Positions 34,558-45,075 of a stretch of 64,000 bases of DNA are shown in pieces; positions within the stretch are counted from its first letter, which is position 1; each line of letters opens with the position of its first letter. Both the position numbers and the translations under genes were made by a program. The stretch is from contig NC_134520.1 of the NCBI RefSeq assembly GCF_027942865.1, positions 5,467,501 through 5,531,500 on the forward strand. Reading direction: 5' to 3'. Under the pieces are notes generated by a model, which was not told where the DNA came from, made no database searches, and saw only the letters and a program-made list of their open reading frames with translations. Origin of the DNA: Odontesthes bonariensis. Taxonomy: Eukaryota > Chordata > Actinopteri > Atheriniformes > Atherinopsidae.

Positions 34558-36984
34558 AAGTAAAAAAAAGTGAATTCAGACCGTAAAAATACTTTATTAC
34601 AAGTAAGAAGTCCTGCATTGAACCTGACAAATGAAAGTTTGTAAGGATGGTCATTGTTATACTGTCACAGTGGCAGGAAACACATTAAGAAATGTTTGAC
34701 TTTAGTGCAATAAAATACTCTCAAAAGCAGTGGCAAAATGAAATAAAATATGTGCAAAGAGATAGCACCAAGGTTTCCAAAGTATTTTCAAGATTAAAGA
34801 GTACAATTGAGGAAATGTGACCACATCTATCTTAAATCAGAGTAAAATAAGTTTGGTTTCTTAATGTTTCTTTGACTCCTTTCGCTCAAAATGTTCCCAC
34901 AATAAACCGTGACAAACAATATATCTGTCAACAACAGAGGTTGGGAGGTCTTACAAGCTGCAGCCTTCAGTATTAACTGGCAGCCATTTATAGACCGCTA
35001 CTTACTACTGTAATCCTCAAGCCCTAACAGGGAACAAGGTAACCTGATCCCAAAAGCCCATGAAAAATCTGTTACATGAATACTATAGAGATATTTAAAA
35101 TCAAACACTTCCCTGCAAACCGTTAACTATCAAAAGTTGTGTAACTTAGACATGGTGTTTAGTGCATTCTCTTGGCCTGAACACAAGAACGTACAACAAC
35201 AGAAGAACGACACTTGCATTCAGCTTTACATTAAAAAAAATAGCTTACTTAATAGCATGCTCAGTTAAATATATTTCCTGAGGAGCAGCTATAAAAGCAC
35301 CATCACTGAAGAATACATTCAATTCCTTTGATTCTGCGATTATTTTATATCTTTTACATTGTTGATATTAAAGCTAAATTTTAAGTGTTTCTTGTGTGTT
35401 CGTGGGCTAATTAAGAAGTATTTTATTACATGCCTGCTTTATGCATATTTTGTCATGACCTGATTCCTGCTATGCTATGAGGAAACTTTGTTACTTCCTG
35501 GTTGGCTTTAGACAACCAGAACATCATTTGGCTAGATGTTGATCATGGTTGGGGCTAAAATACATTTGTTTTGCACTTTATATGCAGTTATTCTCAACCT
35601 AAGTTAATGCTACATTTTCTTTGAATGTAATGAAAGCATGAACAGCATGAACATACCAACCACGTTTTTGGAGGAGGGGTGTCTCCTTGTGGAACATCTA
35701 TTTGGTCCTGACTCCTCAGCAAAACTGAGACAATAGTAACTCTATAGTGAGACAATACTTTTTGAAAATGATTAGTTTTCTTTGTTATTTCAGCTAATAT
35801 TGTAATACAGCTTTTATGTATCTTTTTCTGGTGTTAAACTTTCAGGATATGACAGATTATTTTCAACTTCTCATCTCCCCACCTGATTAGAGACACTCAA
35901 GGACAATATTACACTGAACATGAAAAATGTATTTCACGAAGACTTACAGTGGCTGAAAATTAGCTATTCGAGGCAGGCAACTTATCTTCACGTTATGCTA
36001 TTTCTTTTTTAAAAAGAGATTCCGTGACTCCCTGAAGTTTGGTAGTTGGTAGTGTATATCTTAGGGGCTAATTTACTTTGTGGATTTAAACACACTTGCA
36101 ATTAGTATTGCAATTAGAGTATTTTCAACACAGAATTGTGATTCGACTCAAAATAAGCTTAATTTAATTTACTATTTGTGTATTGTTCTGTAATTACTGA
36201 TGATTAAGCTGCTGCCTACAGTATATTGCATGTCCTGCTTACAGCAATATACACACTCTTGTAAGAGATTTAACTTTTTTTTTTTTTAATTTCCGAGTTA
36301 AATGAATGTTGAATAAAAAATTAATAATATGGCTAAAGTTAGCAATAATTAAAAAAGAAGCTTGTGTAAATTATTATTACACATGGAAATGATTTCTACT
36401 ACTTTGGAATAATAACTAACCAACACAATTATTATTGAATTATTTTGGGTGTTATTGTGACCTCAGATTTTAAGAGAGATATACTCTCCTACCATCAAAT
36501 TATTCTTAACTAATACTACTGTACTATATAATATGCTGTACTATACCAGTATACTAGAAATATATAAACTGTTATGACACTGTTGAAATATACTGTTTGT
36601 ATGATACGTAACTATCAGGCACAACATTAAAACCAGCAACCCTATCATTATGTACGGTGCTCAAATCCTTCCAGAGCAGCTCTTACATGTTGAGACTTGG
36701 ACTCAACAAGATCCCATATTTCCTGCCTACTTCCTGCCAAAACCTCAACTCAAACAACTGACCACTTACCGACTAACATGTCCCACCTCTTGGCAGTCGT
36801 TATTGACAATATAATCAGTGTTATTCATTTCTGGAAAAAATAGGGATTTGTATATCTAATTCTCATAGAATGGGAAAACCTGCAAATTCTTGAGCATGCT
36901 AGTCATGGCAGCATATCTGATATCATGCTGATATCAACCTGCATGTAAATGGACTGTACTTGTACGTCTACATCTATACACACT
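34558..36984. other. Gene-free stretch upstream of dpt
   Basis: AT-rich, with runs such as poly-T at about 36,275-36,289. No coding or bounded mobile sequence recognised. Confidence 0.5.
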
Positions 36985-37196
36985 ATGTGCTTTCTAATCA
37001 TTCATTCACCGATGGATGCATTGGTAGGCAACGTGGGGTTCAGTGTCTTGCCCAAGGACACTTCGATATGCAGCCCGGGGAGGCCAGAGTTGAACCACGA
37101 CCTTCCGATTGGGGGGCAACTGCTCTTCCTCCTGAGCTACAGAAGGTGTCAAAATATCTGCATCCAGAAACAGCATTTATCTTGCACTGCAAGCTG
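36985..37196 (-). mobile_element. tRNA-derived SINE
   Basis: The minus strand reads GTAGCTCAGGAGGAAGAGCA (A-box region) and GGTCGTGGTTCAACTCTGGC (B-box). The body follows with GTGTCCTTGGGCAAGACACT and GAACCCC, and the end is CATTCATT-rich. The head resembles a tRNA. It differs from the SINE family at 34.3 kb and 57.2 kb. Confidence 0.8.
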
Positions 37197-37603
37197 TAAT
37201 GCTAGTTTATCTGCTTGATAAGAAAATTGGAAGGTGAGAAACATGCTTCATGTCTTCATTCCCCTCTCTGTGTGCCCACTTTCCTATCACTAGACTGTCA
37301 AATTTAGCCACTAGTGCCAATAAAATCAGGGGGGGGCTGCTGCTTAATGATCAAAATATTCAAGTTTTATTCAGACGCTATGAACCTGTTACAAATAATA
37401 TGTGATAAAATAGCTCATAAGTCAATGCTCCTACAGCAAAGCAAGCCGCATAAGCATTCAGATGGTTACCACGTAAATGCATTCTCCAGTCAGACAAAAC
37501 ATCACATAAATATCTGAATCACATGTAACCTGAAAGAGCTGTCTCTTAAGGTAAACCCTTGTCTGCATAAAGACTTTGTTAATGCTCTGTCTCAGAGTCG
37601 ACC

Positions 37604-37612
37604 TTAAATATA
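37604..37612 (+). promoter_or_regulatory. Possible TATA box of dpt
   Basis: TTAAATATA lies about 150 bp upstream of the dpt start codon, leaving room for a 5' UTR of about 120 nt. Position and sequence are compatible with a TATA-type promoter. Inference only. Confidence 0.35.
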
Positions 37613-37757
37613 GAACAAGGACCACTTTTGGATTTGTCCCGGACCAGCAAATTACACATCACTCCTGGATACTAAACATCTGGACAACAAAGGGCTCAGA
37701 GGAGTTTAAAGTGAGGCAGCTGTGAGGGAGCACAGCAGACGGACCGATCTCTTCAAC

Positions 37758-38032
37758 ATGAATCCTGCTCTGATTGTGTTGGCATTTTCTTTGCTGGCCC
37801 CGGTGGCAGCTCAGTCTCAAGACCATTATGACATGGGCTGGGTCAACGGCTACCGCCAGGGCTTCAACTTCCAGTGTCCCCACGGAGAGGCCCTTGTAGC
37901 CATCAGGAGCTACTTTAGTGACAAAGACGGCTCTGACCGCTTGTGGGCATTTGAATGCCAGCCAACACCTGAGACACTGGGTGAGCCCAGTGACTGCTGG
38001 TGGGATGACATCAACCGTGCTGGGATGGAGTG
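37758..38032 (+). CDS. dpt: dpt coding exon 1
   Basis: From ATG (AACATGAATCC) to the donor TG|GTGGGT at 38032/38033. Encodes the signal peptide, the first cysteines and the first DRxW repeat. The open frame continues three codons past the splice site into the intron, but the homologous join to exon 2 restores MEWTSTC. Confidence 0.95.
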
Positions 38033-41000
38033 GTGGGTCTGCTGACTTTTGTCAGTGTTTTACTTGTTTTTTACCACATGTTATCTAATTTCTTTGTCTT
38101 CTTCAGCTGTACGCTTAAGCATCAAAGCTGTTTATGGGTTTACACTGAAATAAGGTACGGGTGCAGCTTACATATTTAGAGAGCAGGATGCAGTCAAAAT
38201 TTTGATAATTAAGCAACAGTTTAATTTGAGGGATGTCTTCTCTTTCATACAGAAAGGCAATCTGGAAAAATGTTTCTATTTAAAATCTTGAAATAATAAA
38301 TAGCAAATAGCATTATAATAACTGTGATAATGTTATATGAGGAATTTAACAGTTTGTAATATAAATACGTGATGTAGAATGATATAAACATGAAATGTTG
38401 AACAAGTACTAAAAGAATAATGACAATAGCATGAAATAACTGTGCGGCTGTGTAACCACATCTTTGGACATATTTCAACCAAGATGTATTCTGAAAGGTC
38501 TGACATAGCTCCTACAACTATTTGTGATTGTTTGAGAGTGTATGACCTCCTGAATTCAAGATGTTTTCACACATGTGCTGCAGCTCTGAAATTTTACAGC
38601 CATCAACCCGATGGGCTAAATATGAGAAAACAAACATCCCTATCTGACCATCAGACCGACAGCTCTTTTCTGCTTATCTGTATATTACTTACTTTTCAGT
38701 CAGCAATATCGCACACAAAACACAAAAATGATAGTTAATATATTTAGGTTGGGAGCCTTGTCTGCCATCTTCACTGTGCAGGCATAACTTTTGCATCAAT
38801 TTTTTCTTTTGTGATAACATGTCCTATAGTCTCCTGTTGTGTCATACATGTTTAGAATATTTATGGTCTCTGAATTAAGACAAGCTACACAACACAAACT
38901 ATTCTTATGCAAAGAGTATTTGTTAACTCGATATTTCATGACCTGCTAACTCATATAGTTAGCTTACATGAAAAAAGTAGTGTTAGCGAGCTAACGTGTA
39001 TATGACTTGGTTTAAGTAAGGAGTAATAAAAGGTACGTGGTAAGGAGTATAGTCCACACAATGATTACATAATAGAATGTTGCTAAAAGGATGACAAATT
39101 AAAAGTTGAAACTATTGCTCTGAACCCAGTGCTAACTTTGAGTGAAAATATTAAGTATGAAAGAAAGCACAACATGAACATATTTAATTACCACTGTGCA
39201 TACTTGCTTCTGTGCTGTACATAGAAGTATAATTCTGGCTTAACACTGAAACATGTGTTTGTCCATAAATGCCTAAATAGCAAAAAAAAAGAGCCAACTC
39301 TTGTTGGAGCCAACTTCACTTAAGATTAATTTTTGTATCCACAAAGACACTTTTTTGTAAGTCTTACAAGAATGAATTGAAGGTTCCATAGATTTCACTA
39401 TTGTTTTTGACCATTTACAATGTATCACATTTCTTAGGAAAAAAAGTAGTTCTGACCAGTAACTTCATCACATTTAAGTTTAAGCTACGGGACCGACTTA
39501 CTAAGAAAGAATGGGGTTTACGAATAGCTTCCGAACAGTTATAGATTCAGCTTTCAATTTGTCTCTGCTAAACAAAGATTACACCTCAGACTTTCCACAT
39601 TTGTATCTCTACTGTCATAAAAATCAGATTTTTGTCCAGTTTTCTCAGTCAGAGGAACAAAGCCAGGTCCTCCAGGGCCAGAATGAATCACCGTCTCACT
39701 CCAGAGACAGTGATATGTCTTCAACTGCCAGTTCCTGAGAACACAACCACCTCCAGTGAATTCTAACAAGATTCATCCAACAGGCTTTGTGCGTGGTCCT
39801 TCAGCGACATCTGATTAAAGTTTATAGGCCAGATGTTTGAGTCTTTTCCTGAGCTTTTGCAAGAAGTTGTTCATAAAAACTGGATAGCCGAGAAAGATGA
39901 TGCAACAACAATCTTTCAGAGTCAGTCAGTAAATAAGAATCCACTCACGGAGAGGTCAGCCTTTAATTTCATATCCATGACTTTTAATTTTAGCCCATTC
40001 TAAGTCCCACAACCTCACTTAAACTCATCTGACTAACTATCAGCTTCACTGGAATGTTGATCTAATTAAGGGATTTGAATCAACCTTTAGAAAACCTGCG
40101 TGGAGAAAGAATTGTAGCCTGACAACAGTATCTTGAATCATATAGCTAAACTACTATATTTACCTCATATAACCTTTTGTGGTTTGGAGAGCAGAACACA
40201 TTTGTGCTTTCTTGATTTACTTTGAGTAAATCAAACCAGTCCACTTGTTGAACTGCAAAAACTGTGAATGATCCTTATCATCGCCATGCCCGCCTCTCTT
40301 TACCATGTTTGAGTTATACTGGGTGGGATGTTGGCCTGCAGTGATCACTGGCTGAATGGCTGAAAACTATGTTCATGTTGCCATGTCTACAGGTCTACAC
40401 ACGCTGCACTCCCTGCTGCTTGGAAGTGGAATTCTTGGATGTGTTATGGTGCCAGCTATTGTATGGGCCATGAACAAACTACACTAATGAATGACTAATA
40501 TTTACCTCTAACAACATGGATATTCCTTTTATCCAAAATGTTTTCCCACTTAAATGTCATGTCTAAATGCAGAGAAATTAATTATTTTTAAGTAAGTCTA
40601 TGCCACTTGTGATTTGTGTCTTTGCAGGACTTCTACATGCACCCGCAATGGCTTGGTGGCAGGTGTTCAAAGCAAGTACTTTGAATCCGTACTTGACCGT
40701 GAATGGCAGTTTTACTGCTGCTACTACAAACGCCGCTGTCCCTACTCCTGCATGTAAGCTCTCACAGTGTTATGGGCATATTAAAGATATAGTCTGTCAT
40801 TTTGGACAATTTTGTTGTTAAGAGTTAGATAATTAAAATCAATAGCAATCCCAAGTCAACAGCACAAAGATTGGAAGCAAGAGGAAACTGGTTAATCCTT
40901 TTCATGCTTTCTGTTTTGTCCAAACACAAAGTGTAACAACGACTATGTCTGGGTTTAACAAGAGGCTAGTAAAGGTTTCAGGAAGTAACTGTCATACCCA

Positions 41001-41741
41001 CACATGCATTTTTTCAAATAGTGCTTTCAGATGAGGTCATGTTAACAATTCAAGTCCAAATAAACACGCCACTCCTTTATTATTTATGACCTTGTAAGTG
41101 GAAATTTTCTGAGTTACCTAATAGACTTACTGTGTTTTAATAAAGAGTCTACAAATTCCACTCGAAGGCAGCAAAAGACAGAATAAATGTGCTTGAAAGG
41201 TGCTGTTAAAGCTAGGCTAGCCGTTTGGACCTTTTTTCCTTTTTTGTGTTCATATAAACTTCCTATTTCTTGGCTGTAGCTTCACATTGAACAGGTGGAC
41301 ACAAGGAGAATAGATTTTTATCTAACTCTCAGCAAAGAAAGTAAATGAGGGTGTAATTCTTTTTAAAGGTTTATACAGTAGAATTTATCTCCTCAGAATG
41401 TTAACCAATCCCTTGCTGCTATGCACAGGAAGACCATTGACATTCCTAATTACTACAGAGAAGAAGGTGAACTGGTTATACCAAGTTATGGTTACTTCAT
41501 CCGTGGTGCCCAGACCACCTTTAGTGGAGTGCTAAGGTTTGTTCAAACGTTTTATATTTTTCCTCAATACTTTCTGACTAAAATCAAGATCTGTTCAAAC
41601 AGTCAAAGCAAAATTGCTCGAATCATTTATGGTTACTGAACTGACGAGTTTTGTCTTGCACTTTTTTGTTTCAGAGATCGGCAGTGGAAGTACATCTTGT
41701 GCAGAATGACAGACTTTGACTGTGACTTTGTCAATTTATAG
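37758..41741 (+). CDS. dpt: Dermatopontin, complete gene in four coding exons
   Basis: Small secreted extracellular-matrix protein that binds decorin, collagen and TGF-beta in known vertebrates. Exons 37758-38032, 40628-40753, 41429-41536 and 41675-41741 join in frame (each junction after two codon bases) to 191 residues. Residues 1-18 form a signal peptide ([14 protein letters not shown]). The mature protein has ten cysteines, matching the five disulfides of the family. It has three copies of the dermatopontin D-R-x-W repeat: [16 protein letters not shown] and DRQWKYILC. The motifs [28 protein letters not shown] and [20 protein letters not shown] are diagnostic. It is about ten residues shorter than the mammalian protein, mainly in the Tyr-rich stretch after the signal peptide. 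It lies divergent to atp1b1, as in mammals. Confidence 0.97.
38033..40627 (+). other. dpt intron 1
   Basis: 2.6-kb GT-AG intron. No additional exon or defined repeat recognised. Introns 2 (40754-41428) and 3 (41537-41674) are also GT-AG. Confidence 0.85.
40628..40753 (+). CDS. dpt: dpt coding exon 2
   Basis: Acceptor TTTGCAG, donor AT|GTAAGC. Encodes [18 protein letters not shown], then [17 protein letters not shown] and CPYSC. The splice bases make phase-2 joins on both sides. Confidence 0.95.
41429..41536 (+). CDS. dpt: dpt coding exon 3
   Basis: Acceptor ATGCACAG, donor AAG|GTTTGT. Encodes [20 protein letters not shown] and [16 protein letters not shown]. The RGA-TTF block is the conserved dermatopontin segment. 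Confidence 0.94.
41675..41741 (+). CDS. dpt: dpt coding exon 4
   Basis: Acceptor TTTTTGTTTCAG. Encodes [18 protein letters not shown], then VNL and TAG. Holds the last DRxW repeat and the last two cysteines. Confidence 0.96.
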
Positions 41742-41850
41742 ATGTATAAGAAACATTTCATTATCTCATAAACAGTTTAAATGCATAATCACTCCTTATT
41801 TGAAGCTAAATCATACTCTACTGATATGGTTAATTTTGTCATTTACCTTT

Positions 41851-41856
41851 AATAAA
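41851..41856 (+). promoter_or_regulatory. dpt polyadenylation signal candidate
   Basis: AATAAA 110 nt after the dpt stop codon. Later candidates occur near 41,952 and at 42294-42299, so a longer 3' UTR is possible. Confidence 0.55.
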
Positions 41857-43505
41857 TTGACCAACTTCAGTAATGTTATATATGCTTGTAATCAGTAGTT
41901 TTATTAGTCTAGCTAAAGACGGATTCATGTCATATAAATATAACAGTTAAAATAAACATACACATACAGGTCTAGGAGGTTTTGACTCCACAGCCTTCAT
42001 GTTGTTGTGAGAGGAACTAAAAGTCCAAGTGTTTCTTAAAGCAAAAACAATGATATGATGCAATGGAAAACTTTGCTCCAAGATCTCTTATGAGGTCATG
42101 TGACTTTCAGGCTCATTAAAGTATTTATAAAGGAGCCTGACTTTGATGCTCTTTTAGTAGTACTACAAGAGTTGAGAGTAATAAGCCCCAAGCAGAGCAC
42201 TGCATGTCAATCCATCCCTTCTTCATTAAATTGTCATATTGTGTTTTGCATGTATACCCTGTACTTAAACTTATGTACATGTGTGAAAATGGGAATAAAA
42301 TGCCATTTATTTAATGTAAAAATGTGATGTGTTCAGTTAAGTGAAATCCAAAAAGGTAAAGTAACAGATGATATATGAAAAGTGAAATTATGAAAATCAA
42401 TGAGCCTTTAAGTAACTCAGTAAAGTGTTGTGAAGCAAAGAATAATGTAACTATGGGAAAATATAAGCCTTCCAAAAGCCCAGAGAAGATGAGCTCAGCC
42501 ATGACAATATCAACAGCTTGTTTGGGCTTAACTTGGCCTAAGCTCAGCTTTAAACTTCTGATATTGCCATAAGACGAAGCCTGAAGGCAGATCAGGTTTG
42601 TGTTCACATGCTTCTTAGAAGGGTCTGACCATATCAAAATCTAATCACTTCTGTAACATATCACACACAGTATGAAAAGTGGTGGACACTCAATAAACAA
42701 ATACATAAACTTAACCCCTTAACGCCTATTGTCGCATATATGCTACAAACCGTTTGACTCAATCAACCAGCTGAGATAGAATCTTTATTCCCCCAATGCC
42801 GGTTAGTCCATATTCACTACGGACCTAGAAACCTTTATATAAATAAATATGTAAAAAAAAAAAAAGGGTGAATAAAAAAACATTGTTTTTTCACTGTTAT
42901 ATTACTGTGTTGTTGTTATCTTATTATTGACCATTATGCCTGGTGTTGCAAATAAGCAACATACCAAATTACATACCAAACATACCAAATTGATCAGGAT
43001 GCCTGTTGTCGCAAATTTGCAACATACCAAAATTTCTACTTATTTTTTGTGCAAAAGTGAAATGAATAATCTCAGCATTATTTACCATCTACTTAAAGGC
43101 TAAAACTAGTGGTGGGCATAGATTAATTTTTTTAATCTAGATTAATCTCACTGAAATCTTGAAATTAATCTAGATTAGAATGGCTCATTCAGGAGTCCGG
43201 CAATCCGCGGGGTTCGCGGAAACAGACGTGTAAACTTTGGTTCCTATCCAAACAATAGTCGTTTAATCCTGAGACTGTTGCAATTGCCGTGTCGAGTGCT
43301 TCAATACAATAGTGTAGTAACCCCACGCATACCTTTCTCACTGCAATTAAGTTTTATTTCGGATTTATTTCGGATTTTATTTTGAATTTATTTTATTTTT
43401 CACAGCTGTCTCTGCTATTCCTGCTCTTCTCAGGTGTACCTAATGTAGTTTTACATAATTTGTAACGTGATGTATATCTTGTATAACAAATTGTAAATAA
43501 CAACA

Positions 43506-44116
43506 CGTTTATTCTAGCCTGGCGACGCCATCCTACGTACTTCCGCCCAAAGATTTTGGCTCCGCACATAGTCTGGCCAAATCCCCCTACCTCGGTTCGC
43601 TCAGTGTTTTGCCAATCAGCAAACAGTTGCGAGTGGTGACGCAGAACTCACGCGCGGAGTCCATTGTAGTCCATATAATTGTAGTTCAACCGCAGCGGAA
43701 ATAAACATGGCGACGGAAGAACGCTAGAAGCTATCCATGAAGTTGTCTCAACTCTGGAGAGCATTACACAATTAAAACGAGAGCAAGAGGAATGCCTCGT
43801 CAATTTTGTTAGTGGCAAGGATGTCGTAGCTCTCCTTCCAACTGGCTTTGGGAAAAGTTTGATTTATCAAATGGTACCGGTATAATGAAAGCGGATGTGG
43901 GAAGCGTGATTCGCGAGCTAGAGCCTCACGAGAGTAAGCATGAACCTCGGCGCATAACCTACGTCCTTTCTAAACATTACTGATTGGTTAAGGGAACTCC
44001 AATGAATTTAAGTTGCTGAGTAAGGTCCCACCCTCCATGGAAACGGATTCCTCTTGGGTTTTTCCAGACTGTTTGACGGAGTCAACAGTCGGCTTTCGCC
44101 CAGGCTACGTTTATTC
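43506..44116 (+). mobile_element. TAGCCTGG-ended element with 9-bp TSD, innermost of the nest
   Basis: The body is 43515-44107. Ends TAGCCTGG / CCAGGCTA are flanked by the perfect duplication CGTTTATTC at 43506-43514 and 44108-44116. Same ends and TSD length as the element at 7419-8419, but different interior. Carries a 5' coding remnant of a RecQ-like helicase. Confidence 0.88.
43707..43885 (+). pseudogene. RecQ-like helicase N-terminal fragment carried by a transposon
   Basis: Begins at an ATG (MATEE) at 43707. After a small frameshift it continues in another frame as LEAIHEVVSTLESITQLKRE, QEECLVNFVSGKDV, then VALLPTGFGKSLIYQM and a stop at 43885. The Q-x-E-CL spacing, the GKD block and the Walker A segment TGFGKS followed by LIYQ are motif 0/I of RecQ-family superfamily 2 helicases. 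All later helicase motifs are absent. It could be a captured host fragment or the start of the autonomous element's own gene. I favour the second because an ATG lies just upstream. Confidence 0.75.
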
Positions 44117-44311
44117 GTGTCCCTGCCCTCTCTTTCCTCATGTTCTTTTCTCGCGGGGGTGCTGCACAGCCGCGGGGCCTTTAAGAATTTAACATTCTAA
44201 ATGTGACGTCACGAGCTACCAAAGCTACCAAAGCTACCAAAGCAAATTCTCAAGCGAAGCTTCTCCAGCGAGGTCGCTCTTGGTGAACACGCAGCAGGCA
44301 GACCAGCTTAT

Positions 44312-44815
44312 TCACATGCATGGCTCCAGCAGTTTCTCTAGCTTCGCCAACTTCTCATATTCAGCACTTGTTGGGAGGGCCAGGTGGTGCTGCTGTTGCG
44401 TTGTGTGCAGTGCGTCTCTGTTGCGCCTCACGCGCTTGATCATCTCGAGGGTGGAATTCCACCGTGTTGGAACATCTTGCACGAGCGGCTCCTGGACTTG
44501 CCCAAAGGAGGTTTGCTGGACTTTCAGCTCGTCTGCGTTGGCCGGACTGTGTTTGATATGTCCCACCATTTGTCGACACTTGGCAAGTGCAGCATCAAAA
44601 CCCCCTTCTCGCAGTGACATTACAATCGCTCTCTGTACAACATGTGCAACACGCGGCAGATGCTCGAAGGGCAGTATCCTCCCTGCGGCTACCATATTAG
44701 GAGCGCTGTCTGTTCCAACAGAGCAGATTTTGTCAACTATCCCCCACAGATTAGCGACCTCCACAAACTGCCTAGCACAGGCTTCTGCAAAGTGGCGTTC
44801 TTCTGTTTTCATCAC
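44312..44815 (-). pseudogene. hAT transposase fragment (ZBED/DREF-like)
   Basis: Open frame of 167 codons. EERHFAEACARQFVEVANLW is followed by IVDKICSVGTDSAPNMVAAG, which holds an RNase-H-like catalytic Asp in the T-D-x-A-x-NM motif. Then come HLPRVAHVVQRAI and VQEPLVQDVPTRWNSTLEMI, the conserved D-x-x-TRWNS motif. Homology continues upstream of the ATG (ALCLPLGV), so the true start was further 5'. The N-terminal BED finger and the C-terminal dimerisation part are missing. Confidence 0.88.
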
Positions 44816-45075
44816 ACCTAACGGCAGACAAAGTGCATCGGCCTACACCCGAGCTAAAACATCAAGGTAAAAGTCATCACAGTTTGCTTACCTATTTTGA
44901 CCCAGTTCCCAACCCAACTTTGAGAATAGATTAACGGCGATATTTTTTATATCGCCCGATAAGACTCTCAAATTATCGCAGCACGTTAACGCCGATAACG
45001 GCCCACCACTAGCTAAAACACAAACAAAACATTTTTTTATATACAGCTATATAAATTCAGGCGTTAAGGGGTTAA

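Larger units (their letters stand above)
43099..45019 (-). mobile_element. hAT element with 8-bp TSD, middle of the nest
   Basis: The body is 43107-45011. Ends are TAGTGGTGGGC and GCCCACCACTA, flanked by the perfect 8-bp duplication GCTAAAAC (43099-43106 and 45012-45019). It contains a minus-strand hAT transposase fragment at 44312-44815 and is itself interrupted by the element at 43515-44107. Eight-bp duplications plus the transposase make the hAT call secure. Confidence 0.92.
42711..45075. mobile_element. piggyBac-like element, outermost of a three-level nest
   Basis: The body is 42715-45071 with TTAA on both sides and ends CCCCTTAACGCCT / AGGCGTTAAGGGG (13-bp perfect inverted repeat). Excluding the hAT insertion and its duplicated target it is only about 445 bp, so it is a MITE. 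Its own sequence holds direct copies of a GCCTGTTGTCGCAAATTTGC-like motif (about 42,937 and 43,001; related at 42,724). CCCC ends with TTAA targeting fit piggyBac. Confidence 0.82.

Noticed and set aside
43707..43885. Host RecQ helicase gene
   Set aside because: Only motif 0/I is present, the frame is broken, and the fragment lies inside a transposon bounded by perfect TSDs.
44280..44870. 196-codon plus-strand open frame
   Set aside because: Antisense of the hAT transposase, whose minus-strand reading has clear conserved motifs.
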